Origin: CAZMLC01 sp964567125
GTDB taxonomy: Bacteria > Verrucomicrobiota > Kiritimatiellia > RFP12 > UBA1067
Direction of reading: 5' to 3'
Assembly (NCBI GenBank): GCA_964567125.1
Contig: CAZMLC010000019.1
Span: 1 to 37,467 of the forward strand
Length of the DNA stretch: 37,467 nt
In this document: positions 16,476-24,631 of the stretch, one piece after another
Layout: each line of letters opens with the position of its first letter
Position numbering within the stretch: position 1 is the stretch's first letter
Made by a program: the position numbers and the translations under genes
Notes under the pieces: model-generated
What the model saw: only the letters and a program-made list of their open reading frames with translations
The model's database searches: none
Told to the model about the DNA's origin: nothing

Positions 16476-17767
16476 AAGGAATGCTCGCCGAGTTTGATCG
16501 CTGCCAACCGAAAAACTCCGTGCTGCCCGCAGCCTGGCAGGGACCCTTGCAACGACATGCTGCAGCGGGAGATCGCCGGTTGCAGCAGCTCACATTTCAC
16601 CTCTCACCCACAGCGCATGATCTCTGGAACTTTCTGCTGACCGAGGAGGAGCGCTTGCATGCTGCGCGGCGGCAGGGCCAGTTTCTGGTGGGCGCCATGA
16701 AGGATCTGGGGACGATCCCCATTCTGGTCAATGCCTTACCGCAGGCGACTGCGTTTTATCCGGATGGCGCCTGGTGGCTGCCCTGTTTCAAGGCGCGGCA
16801 GACGCGGTTGCTGGCGGTGGCAGACACGCAGGGTGCCACAGAGGGATTCTGTCCCGTGCGCGCCATGCTGGGCGCGTTTGCGTTGCAATGCCACTTTCCA
16901 ATGCCTGATCTGCTGACGTGCAGCACCGGTGCAACGTGCGATGATTTCAAGGCGCTGGCTCAGCGTCTGGTGGAGTGCGGACATGCGATTGAGTATTGGG
17001 AGATGCCCCACATGCGCACCGCTGAACCGGGCGAGGCGGCCTGTACGCTTGCTTCGGGCCATCGCGTGCCGGCCGTGCTGGTCGATGTGATTGAAGCGGA
17101 ACTGGGTCGTCTCTGGCAGGAGCTGCGACAGCGCGCTGACGCAGTGTGTGCGCAGAATGCGCTCCAGCAGGCGATTGCGCGTTCCAACCGGATCCGTGAC
17201 CTGCTGCGGACGATTCTCGGCAGCGGCTTGCCTGCGCTGGAACAATTGATTTGCGCGATGATGGCGCTGCATTACTGTTCAGATTACGCGATGTGCGAAG
17301 CCGTGCTGACGCGCGTGGCAGCCGAGGCGGCTGCCACACCGCAGACGCAGCAGGGCGTGCCGCTGTACTGGATCAATCCGGTTGCGGATGTGCGCGTCAT
17401 GAATGTGCTAGAAGAGGTCGGAGGCCGGTTAGCGGGATCGGATTTCATGTTTGCACATGCGCTGGACCGGTTGGATGAGACGCTTCCTCCGCTGCGTGCG
17501 CTTGCCTGCATGGCGGCGGACGATCCGATGGCAGGACCTGTCGAGGTGCGCATGCGGCGCGCCGTTGCTGACGCGCATCGGGTCGGTGCAAAGGGGATTG
17601 TGGTTTCGCGCATCCCCGGTGCGAGCCACTGTCCTTACGAAAGTGTCTGTATCAAGCAGCTGAGCGATTTGCCCGTTGTCGAGATCGAGGTCGATTCGCT
17701 GGTTGATGCCTACGCGCCGTCGCTGACGACGCGCTTGCAGGCTTTTGTTGAAACGTGCGCATCCTGA
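16472..17767 (+). CDS. 2-hydroxyacyl-CoA dehydratase family subunit, larger partner
   Basis: This 431-residue member of the HgdA/HgdB/double-cubane superfamily starts at the ATG within the ATGA overlap with the preceding gene. Family-like parts are EGFCPVRAMLGAF (C127), LLTCSTGATCDDFKALAQ (C150, C156), YWEMPH, and near the C terminus RIPGASHCPYESVC (C387, C393) followed by LPVVEIEVDSL. Spacing fits three protein ligands for one [4Fe-4S] cluster. The cysteine sets of the two subunits suggest one cluster in each. Overall similarity to characterised 2-hydroxyglutaryl- or benzoyl-CoA enzymes is low, so the substrate cannot be assigned, nor is it certain to be a CoA ester. Confidence 0.8.
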   Translation: MKGMLAEFDRCQPKNSVLPAAWQGPLQRHAAAGDRRLQQLTFHLSPTAHDLWNFLLTEEERLHAARRQGQFLVGAMKDLGTIPILVNALPQATAFYPDGAWWLPCFKARQTRLLAVADTQGATEGFCPVRAMLGAFALQCHFPMPDLLTCSTGATCDDFKALAQRLVECGHAIEYWEMPHMRTAEPGEAACTLASGHRVPAVLVDVIEAELGRLWQELRQRADAVCAQNALQQAIARSNRIRDLLRTILGSGLPALEQLICAMMALHYCSDYAMCEAVLTRVAAEAAATPQTQQGVPLYWINPVADVRVMNVLEEVGGRLAGSDFMFAHALDRLDETLPPLRALACMAADDPMAGPVEVRMRRAVADAHRVGAKGIVVSRIPGASHCPYESVCIKQLSDLPVVEIEVDSLVDAYAPSLTTRLQAFVETCAS

Positions 17768-17799
17768 GAAATCGCGCACTGGCGTAAAAAGGAGGGAAC

Positions 17800-20597
17800 A
17801 TGAAAGCATGGATCTTTGCGTGGTTGCCGATCCTTTGCATCGCAGGGGAACGGATGCAGCATGCGCCGACCGCTGAAGTGTGGCAGGGGACGTCGTTCTG
17901 GTGTGGCAGCGCGACGTGGTGCCGCATTGGCCGCGATTGGATGCATCCGGGAGACGACATCGATGTCCAGCGCGTCTTCATCGCGCCGCAGGATGGACGG
18001 GTTACTCTGACGGGAACCGTGAAGAAGCTCCATCTCGCTGGTGACGGCGTGGTCGCCACGATTTTGCTGAATGCGAAACCGCTTTGGAGCGCAACCCTTG
18101 AGGGCAAGGACAACACAGGCCAGTCCCACGCGGTTGTCTGCGATGTCAAGCAGGGTGATACCCTTGTTTTCCGTATCAATCGGCGGACGGGGTTTCAGTG
18201 CGATACCACGGGCTGGGATCCGTGCGTTGCCTTTCAGTGCGGCCCCACGTATCAGGCTTCGTCTGCGTTTGCAGGTGCGCAGGGTCCGCTTTGGTTTTAT
18301 GAGGAGTATAAGGAGGAAGTGCCGCCTGTGCGGTACGGCGTATCGCCAGAGTTCGTGCTGAAAAAAGAGGAACAGCGTACGGCAGGGGATTTGCCGCTGC
18401 TCCTCGATGAGCGCGGTTTTGTCGTGGAAGGCAACCTTGCGGATCCCCGCGTGCAGACCGCCTACCGTCGCCTGATTGCAGGGCTTTCCGCTGCGCCGGA
18501 ATTGGAGCTGCTGTTGCTCTGCATTGCGGATTGGCAGCTTGCGCCGATTTATGCTGCGCGGTGCACGAGCCATGCGAAAAATCGTCCGTCGAATGCAGCG
18601 ACGAATGCGCCGCTTCCCGATACCAGCATTGCGGTGAGGGCGCGCTTGGAACAACGCGCGGCATTTCTGGCGAATCCGCTGTTGAATTTCGGTGAACTGC
18701 TCTTCGTGACGCGTAAGAATCCGACGTGGAATCACGAGGTGGCGCAATACTTCGGTTGGCGGCAGCGTCCGGGAGGCAGCATTTACCGGCTTGCGCGTCC
18801 CGGCCTTTCGCTGGAGCGCGTCGATCTGATCAGGAAACAGTTACCGCCGGGCAATTTTCTCGAGCCACGGCTGAGTTATGATGCCACGAAAATTCTTTTT
18901 TCCTATGTGAAGACCGAGGGCTCGCAAAATCCGCGCGCCTTGCCGCGCAATGAAACCGATACCAATCATCACTACTTCCACATCTATGAAATGGCGGTGG
19001 ATGGTACGGGGCTGAAACAGCTGACCAACGACACGTTTGACGACCTGCACCCCGAGTTTCTGCCGGATGGCGGCATTGCCTTTGTCTCCACGCGGCGGCG
19101 GGCCTCTTCGCGCTGTTTCTGGTGGGGGTATAGCGATCGCTGGCATTCGTACACCCTCTTCCGTATGCAGGCGGATGGCACCGCGATGCAGCAACTTTCC
19201 TGGAACGATGTGAACGAGTGGTTCCCGTCGGTGGCGAACAGCGGTCATCTGCTTTTTGCGCGTTGGGACTATATTGACCGCGATGCCGTGACGCATCAGA
19301 ATCTCTGGTCCATGCGTCCGGATGGCACAAACCCCATGGCGGTCTGGGGCAATGAGACGCCGGAACCGCACTGCACCTTTCAGGCCAAGGCCATTCCGAA
19401 CAGTAAAAAAATCGTCTGTATCGCTTCGGCGCACCATTCGATTACCGCTGGACCTGTGATTCTGATCGATCCTTCGGTCGACAACAACAGCCAAGCGGCG
19501 ATTACACGCATTACACCTGGAACGTATCCCGAGACCGGCTCGTGGCGGTGGCAGAAGAATCAGGCCTGGGAAGCGTGGTATACTGCGCCGTGGCCGCTTT
19601 CAGAGCATCTTTTTCTAGTCGCGTACAGCCCGGATGGCTTGCTCTATGAACCGTCCGACCACAATCCGGATGGCGCGTTAGGCCTCTATGTGATCGACGA
19701 TCAGGGCCATCGCGAACTGCTCTATCGCGAACGCGATATTGGCGCAACCTGTCCGATTCCGCTGCGTCCGCGTCTGGTACCGCCGATTCTGCCGTCCAAT
19801 CTCGATGCGCAGCTGGCGGCGCAGAGCAAGGGCGAAGTCTTTATCCGCGACATCTACGAAGGTCTGCCAAAAGCGGCCCGCGGTACGGTGAAGAAGATCC
19901 GCGTGGTGCAGGTTTTCCCGAAAACAACGCGCGATGCCAATGTGCCGCGTATCGGTGTGGCCGGCGAGGAGAATGCGCGCATGGTCTTGGGCGAAACCGA
20001 AGTCTGCGCGGATGGTTCCGCGCGCTTCTTTGTGCCTGCAAGCAAACCAATCTATTTCCAGTGCATCGACGAAGAGGGCTTTGCTTACCAGACCATGCGG
20101 TCCAGTACGTCGCTGATGCCGGGGGAGCGCGTCTCCTGTGTGGGCTGTCACGAAAACAAGATGACGGTCACCGTGAAGCAGAACATGCTGGTCGAAGCGA
20201 TGAAGCGTTCCGCTGTTGAATTAACTGCGACGCCGGAGTCAGGACGGCCCTATGGGTATGTTGAACACGTGCAGCCGATTATCGATAAATACTGTGTGAG
20301 TTGCCATCAGGACGAACAACCGCGTGGCGGTTTCAGCTTAACGCGTACCCCGCTAGAGTCCTTTGTGGCATCGTATCAGAACCTGTGCTACGTCAAAGAC
20401 AAAACAGGCGCGTGGGTCCGGCGGCTGAGTTCGCGTACGGGCAAGCCGCTGGTGCCCTGTTATCCGCAGCGCAACCAGGTGCAAGTGACGCCGGAAGGGG
20501 GCGCTATCGGTGCGCGCGGCAGCGGGTTGATCGCCGCATTCCGCCGGCAGGAAGGCATCACGCCGGAAGCGTTGCGCGCGGTAGGGGTCTGGCTGGA
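17800..20597 (+). CDS. Secreted HzsA-related protein with two CxxCH motifs, 3' end lost in gap
   Basis: AGGAGG precedes the ATG, and a signal peptide (MKAWIFAWLPILCIAGE) is present. About 930 residues are visible before the gap at 20598. An N-terminal jelly-roll-like domain (about 30-150) is followed by a helical linker, then a PD40/TolB-type beta-propeller (about 350-620, with LPDGGIAFVSTRR, MQADGTAMQQLS, MRPDGTNPM) and two heme c motifs, CVGCH (780-784) and CVSCH (832-836). It is paralogous to the central part of the protein at 1089 but has a different N-terminal domain and no visible SUMF1 domain. The last residues (AVGVWL) match the end of the HzsA-related unit, so only a little may be missing. 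It is presumably a periplasmic cytochrome-like protein. Its role is unknown. Confidence 0.82.
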
Positions 20598-20697
20598 NNN
20601 NNNNNNNNNNNNNNNNNNNNNNNNNNNNNNNNNNNNNNNNNNNNNNNNNNNNNNNNNNNNNNNNNNNNNNNNNNNNNNNNNNNNNNNNNNNNNNNNN
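20598..20697. other. Assembly gap (100 N)
   Basis: A run of exactly 100 N marks a scaffold join of unknown true length. It hides the 3' ends of the HzsA-related gene on the plus strand and of the small gene on the minus strand. Confidence 0.99.
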
Positions 20698-20993
20698 CCG
20701 CAATGCGGACAGGCTGCGCGAACCTTGTTCCGTGATTTTCCATCCAGACGTCCATCTTTGAGATCAATCGTCCGGATCAGTTCAATCAGGGTTTCGTCCG
20801 TATACTCACCGCGTTCTTTAAGCAGGATCCACAGCGCTTCAGTGATCATGAAAAGTTTCTCTACGTCAGCTCGGAGCAGGGTGGTTTCGCGCTGTGCTTC
20901 GCGCGAAAGCGATGCGGCTTGGTCGCTGGCAAGTTCTGCTTTTGTTGCATGAAGTGAATTCGCTGCACTGGTTTGGAATAGTCCGGGAAGCAT
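20698..20993 (-). CDS. Small conserved hypothetical protein, probable C-terminal zinc ribbon (partial)
   Basis: The start at 20993 has AAGGAG seven bases upstream. About 98 residues are visible: a Ser/Ala/Glu-rich helical N terminus (likely coiled coil, about 12-45), the segment KLFMITEALWILLKERGEYT, then ELIRTIDLKDGRLDGK. The reading frame enters the gap just after CPHC. A CPxC pair at that point suggests a zinc ribbon completed inside the gap. No function is known to me; the LLKE...IDLKDGRLDGK pattern is reminiscent of small proteins seen in several bacterial phyla. It is convergent with the HzsA-related gene. Confidence 0.7.
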
Positions 20994-21114
20994 GGCATCT
21001 CCTTATGTAGATTCGTTTTATTGAGTTTGCATAACCGTTGCAAAAACGGCGCAAAGGATCAAGCTCAATCCAACCGATACGGTTACAAAAGGCTGGCATT
21101 GGCGAAAATGCCTG

Positions 21115-21144
21115 TTGACGGAATCCACCTCAGTGTGATTAAAT
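21115..21144 (+). promoter_or_regulatory. Possible promoter of the TetR-efflux operon
   Basis: TTGACG (21115-21120) and TTAAAT (21139-21144) are 18 bases apart and end 12 bases before the tetR ATG. No clear palindromic TetR operator was found. The ATG lacks a Shine-Dalgarno sequence, so the transcript may have a very short leader. Confidence 0.35.
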
Positions 21145-21156
21145 TAAAACAAACGT

Positions 21157-21849
21157 ATGAATAAATCTGTTAAAAAAACACGCATGTACGATGCTGAGGC
21201 CACGCGCACCCGCTTGCTGGATGCTGCGGAGGCGCTTTTTGCGGATCGTGGATACAATGCGGTTTCCGTACGCGACATCGCACGTCATGCGCATGTGAAT
21301 CTGGCTGCAGTCGGGTATCACTTCGGTTCAAAGGAGAATCTTTTCGTTGAATCGCTGATGCGCCAGATGCGTCCGCTGAACGCATCTCGTCTGGCTGTCT
21401 TGGATGCGCTCGAAGCGCGCGCTGTGCCGCCGACGCTGGCGGAGGTGTTGGATGCCTTTTCACGCGTCATGGTGGAGGCCGCGATTTCTGAACAGACGAC
21501 AGGCACGCGGTTGCATCGCAATTTGAGCCGGGCGTTTGCTGAGTCGGATGAGATTGCGCGCATTGTCTTCCGCAAGGAGATGTTGCCGGCGGCGATGCGT
21601 TTTCTACAGGCGATTCGGCGCGCAAGCCCGGAGCTTCCGTTGCCGGCGGCAACGCATGGTCTCGCCATGTTTGCCGGCTGTTTGATCCATACCTTACGCT
21701 GGGCGGTGAGCCCGCCATTTCCGGAGCTGTTGGCTGGCGTCATTCCCGATGCGAATACGCTGGTTGCGTCGCTCGTCGCTTTTGGCGAGGCGGGATTTCA
21801 CAAGCTGGCTGAAGTGAAGCCGCCCAAAAAAGGAAGGCGGAAAAAATGA
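21157..21849 (+). CDS. TetR family regulator of the efflux operon (CerR-like)
   Basis: The 230-residue protein starts with a TetR helix-turn-helix: TRLLDAAEALFADRGYNAVS, VRDIARHAHVNLAAVGYHF, GSKENLF (about 17-62). The C-terminal domain resembles CerR/YbiH (DUF1956-type), including TTGTRLHRNLSRAFAESD. It ends with a basic tail (KPPKKGRRKK). Its stop overlaps the ATG of the permease gene (ATGA), placing it first in the efflux operon. It should repress its own operon until a transported compound binds. The same gene order of a CerR-like regulator, ABC transporter and HlyD-family protein exists in enterobacteria, which supports the assignment. An alternative start is the ATG at 21184. Confidence 0.92.
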   Translation: MNKSVKKTRMYDAEATRTRLLDAAEALFADRGYNAVSVRDIARHAHVNLAAVGYHFGSKENLFVESLMRQMRPLNASRLAVLDALEARAVPPTLAEVLDAFSRVMVEAAISEQTTGTRLHRNLSRAFAESDEIARIVFRKEMLPAAMRFLQAIRRASPELPLPAATHGLAMFAGCLIHTLRWAVSPPFPELLAGVIPDANTLVASLVAFGEAGFHKLAEVKPPKKGRRKK

Positions 21850-22982
21850 TCAGCATCGCGCTCAAAATGCTGTTTGGCGATCGGGGAAAGTATGTGATGC
21901 TGCTGAGCGGTGTCACCTTTGCCACGTTGCTGATGACGCAGGGGATGTCGCTCTTCTGCGGTCTGATGACGTGGACCTATTCGTCTATCCGCAATGTGCG
22001 CGCGCCGATCTGGGTCGCGGATCCGCAAGTGGAACAGTGTAACGACAACAAACCGCTGCGCGATACCGATACGACGCGCGTACGGTCGATTGATGGCGTT
22101 GCCTGGGCGGTTCCGCTCTATCAGGGGGTCTGCATGGCGCGTCTCATCAATGGCACGTCAAAGCTGGTGACGTTGATGGGTCTCGATAACACGACGCTGA
22201 TCGGTGCGCCGACGAAGATCGTCGCGGGAAACCTTGAGGATTTGCGGATGCCCAACACCGTGATTATCGATGAATACGGCGTGGAGCGTCTCAGCGAAGG
22301 GCGCGCACATCCGATCGGAATCGGCGATGTGTTTGAAGTCAACGATCGTGAAGCGCGCATCGTTGGTATCTGCAAGAGTTACCGTTCCTTTACAGGCGGG
22401 CCCTATGTCTTTACCACGTATGACCGCGCGGTTCAGTATGCGCCGAACCAGCGCAAGATGCTGAGCTTCATCCTCGTTGCTCCGCAGCCCAACACAACGG
22501 CTGATGTGCTGGCCCGGCGCATTGCGGCACAAACCGGGCTTGCGGCCTTTACCCATCACGAATTCATGTGGTCGACGATTCTCTGGTATGTCAAGAACAC
22601 CGGGATTCCCATCAATGTCGGCACGATTGTCATCATCGGGTTCCTCATTGGCGCGGCGATTTCCGGACAGACCTTCTATTCGTTTGTGCTGGAGAATATG
22701 CGGCATTTTGCGGCTTTGCGGGCCATGGGGCTCAGCAGCGGTACGCTCTGCGGCATGCTTCTAGTTCAAGCCTTTATCGTTGGCTTTATCGGCTATGGTG
22801 TCGGGTTGGGGCTGGTCTCGGTTCTTGGCAATAATCTGCTGCGCCTGGGACGCGTTCCGTTTTTATTGCTCTGGCAGATTACGGCCATTGTCGGAGCCGC
22901 GGTTTTTGTGATCGTGGTGATCTCGGCGCTCATTGGAATTGCGCGCGTCGCGCGTCTTGAGCCCGCCATTGTCTTCAGGTAG
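21846..22982 (+). CDS. ABC transporter permease, FtsX/MacB (DevC) type
   Basis: The 378-residue inner-membrane protein has an N-terminal membrane helix (YVMLLSGVTFATLLMTQG), a large periplasmic domain (about 45-250) and three C-terminal helices, the FtsX-like layout of four-helix type VII ABC permeases. These do not pull substrate through the membrane but transmit motion to a periplasmic adaptor. TetR, ATPase, adaptor and outer-membrane genes flank it with overlaps or short gaps. The closest known architecture is DevC of the DevBCA glycolipid exporter. Substrate class (lipid, glycolipid, drug or peptide) cannot be told from sequence. Confidence 0.9.
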   Translation: MISIALKMLFGDRGKYVMLLSGVTFATLLMTQGMSLFCGLMTWTYSSIRNVRAPIWVADPQVEQCNDNKPLRDTDTTRVRSIDGVAWAVPLYQGVCMARLINGTSKLVTLMGLDNTTLIGAPTKIVAGNLEDLRMPNTVIIDEYGVERLSEGRAHPIGIGDVFEVNDREARIVGICKSYRSFTGGPYVFTTYDRAVQYAPNQRKMLSFILVAPQPNTTADVLARRIAAQTGLAAFTHHEFMWSTILWYVKNTGIPINVGTIVIIGFLIGAAISGQTFYSFVLENMRHFAALRAMGLSSGTLCGMLLVQAFIVGFIGYGVGLGLVSVLGNNLLRLGRVPFLLLWQITAIVGAAVFVIVVISALIGIARVARLEPAIVFR

Positions 22983-22992
22983 GATAACGGTT

Positions 22993-23718
22993 ATGTCGAT
23001 GCTCGGTATCCATGTTCAGGATGTTGATAAAAGCTTCGGCTCCGGCGAAGCGCGAACGCCTGTGCTGAAAAAGACCGGTTTTGCGGCGGAGATTGGCAAG
23101 CTCACGATGCTGGTCGGGCCCTCCGGGTGCGGTAAGACCACCTTGCTCAGCATCATTGCCGGAACCTTGCATGCCGATAGTGGCAGTATCGAGGTTCTGG
23201 GTCAGCGCCTTGACAAACTGGGGGCCAATGCGCTGGCGAAGTTCCGTGCCCGGAATCTGGGTTTTATCTTTCAGCAGTTTAATCTGATCCCGACGTTGAC
23301 GGCTGCGGAAAATATCTCGATCCCCTTGATTATTCAGGGCCACTCCAATCGCAATGCGGAGAAAAAAGCGCGCGAAGTGCTCGAATGGGTTGGGCTTTTG
23401 GATCATGCTGATTTCCGGCCTGCCAAGATGTCCGGCGGCCAGCAGCAGCGCGTTGCGATTGCGCGCGCCTTGGTTCACAATCCGCCGATCATTCTCTGCG
23501 ATGAACCGACGTCGTCACTTGACCGTGAGAACGGCCACACCGTGATGACGTTGTTGCACAAAGCGGCTACGCAGCGTGATCGCCTTGTGCTGGTGGTCAC
23601 GCACGACAACCGCACCTATGGTTTTGCCGATCATATGGCGGAAATGGAGGATGGCCGCATATTCAGAACGCTGACAACGCGGCAGGAAATCGCTGCGCAC
23701 TATCCAGCGGGAGGCTGA
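22993..23718 (+). CDS. ABC transporter ATP-binding protein (LolD/MacB/DevA type)
   Basis: This 241-residue ATPase has Walker A GPSGCGKTT (about 42-50), a Q-loop in FIFQQFNLIPTLTAAEN, the signature MSGGQQQRVAIARAL, Walker B IILCDEPTSSLD and the switch His in VVTHDN. The LIPTLTAAEN motif after the Q-loop is typical of ATPases that pair with FtsX-like permeases. The ATG at 22993, ten bases after the permease stop and preceded by AGGATAACGG, gives the normal N terminus. Longer in-frame reading upstream overlaps the permease and is rejected. It powers the tripartite exporter. Confidence 0.95.
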   Translation: MSMLGIHVQDVDKSFGSGEARTPVLKKTGFAAEIGKLTMLVGPSGCGKTTLLSIIAGTLHADSGSIEVLGQRLDKLGANALAKFRARNLGFIFQQFNLIPTLTAAENISIPLIIQGHSNRNAEKKAREVLEWVGLLDHADFRPAKMSGGQQQRVAIARALVHNPPIILCDEPTSSLDRENGHTVMTLLHKAATQRDRLVLVVTHDNRTYGFADHMAEMEDGRIFRTLTTRQEIAAHYPAGG

Positions 23719-23734
23719 ACAAAGGAGAACGTCT

Positions 23735-24631
23735 ATGCCCATTTTATTTACACGGTTAAGCTTTTATTTTGCGCTGATCGGTATGGCCTATGCCGGGCTC
23801 ATGGTGGTGCGGCTTGCCGCGCAGGACCCGGTCCCGCAGCCGCCCCATGCGCCGCCCAGCAATCCCTTTAAACATGCTGTGGCCGCTGCCGGCATTGTTG
23901 AAGCCCAGGGCGAAAATATTGCGCTGGGTGTACCTGTGGCCGGACTTGTGACGAGCGTGCAGGTGCGCGTCTGGGATGCGGTTAAAGCCGGACAGCCGCT
24001 CCTCGTGTTGGATGACCGCGAACTGCGTGCCGCCTTGATCGGGCAGTGCGCGAATGTGGTTGTGGCCGAAGCGACCGTTGCACGGCTGCGCGGGCAGCTG
24101 GTCCGCCTTGAAAAAGTCGCTGACAGCCGCGCTATTACGCGCGAGGAGCTGGAGACGCGGCGCAGCGATGTCGCTGTGGCGGAGGCGCAGCTGATTGCGG
24201 CGCGCGCTGCGGTTGCGCAGACTGAAGCCTTGATTGAACGCCTTGTCGTCCGCGCGCCGCGCGCGGCAACGGTTTTGCAGGTCAATACGCGACCGGGTGA
24301 GTTTGTGGCACCGGGCGCAAGCCGTTCGCCGCTTGTTCTGGGCGACCTCGCCTATTTTCAGGTGCGTGCGGATGTGGACGAGCAGGTCGCGCCGCGCGTG
24401 CGTCCGAACATGAAGGCCGTCGGGTATGTCAAAGGCGATACGCAACGTCCGATCGACCTCGAATTCGTACGCGTGGAACCCTATATCGTGCCGAAAACGT
24501 CGCTGACCGGCAGCAGCGTCGAACGCGTGGATACGCGCGTCCTACAGATTATCTACCGTTTTCCCCGTACGGCGCAAACCGGGATTTATGTCGGGCAGCA
24601 GCTCGATCTCTATTTAGAGGAGGCCCGATGA
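23735..24631 (+). CDS. HlyD family periplasmic adaptor subunit
   Basis: The 298-residue membrane-fusion protein has one N-terminal membrane anchor (FYFALIGMAYAGLMVVRLA). A lipoyl half-motif follows (AGIVEAQGENIALGVPVAGL), then a coiled-coil hairpin (about 100-165, RLRGQLVRLEKVADSRAITR), the second lipoyl half (VVRAPRAATVLQVNTRPGEF) and a beta-barrel domain. It bridges the inner-membrane ABC permease and the outer-membrane channel. AAAGGAG precedes the ATG. The stop overlaps the next gene's ATG (ATGA). Confidence 0.93.
   Translation: MPILFTRLSFYFALIGMAYAGLMVVRLAAQDPVPQPPHAPPSNPFKHAVAAAGIVEAQGENIALGVPVAGLVTSVQVRVWDAVKAGQPLLVLDDRELRAALIGQCANVVVAEATVARLRGQLVRLEKVADSRAITREELETRRSDVAVAEAQLIAARAAVAQTEALIERLVVRAPRAATVLQVNTRPGEFVAPGASRSPLVLGDLAYFQVRADVDEQVAPRVRPNMKAVGYVKGDTQRPIDLEFVRVEPYIVPKTSLTGSSVERVDTRVLQIIYRFPRTAQTGIYVGQQLDLYLEEAR

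Noticed and set aside
1089..20597. Evidence for hydrazine synthesis (anammox)
   Set aside because: Only the widespread HzsA-like propeller with heme motifs is present. HzsB/C-like subunits and other anammox genes are absent.
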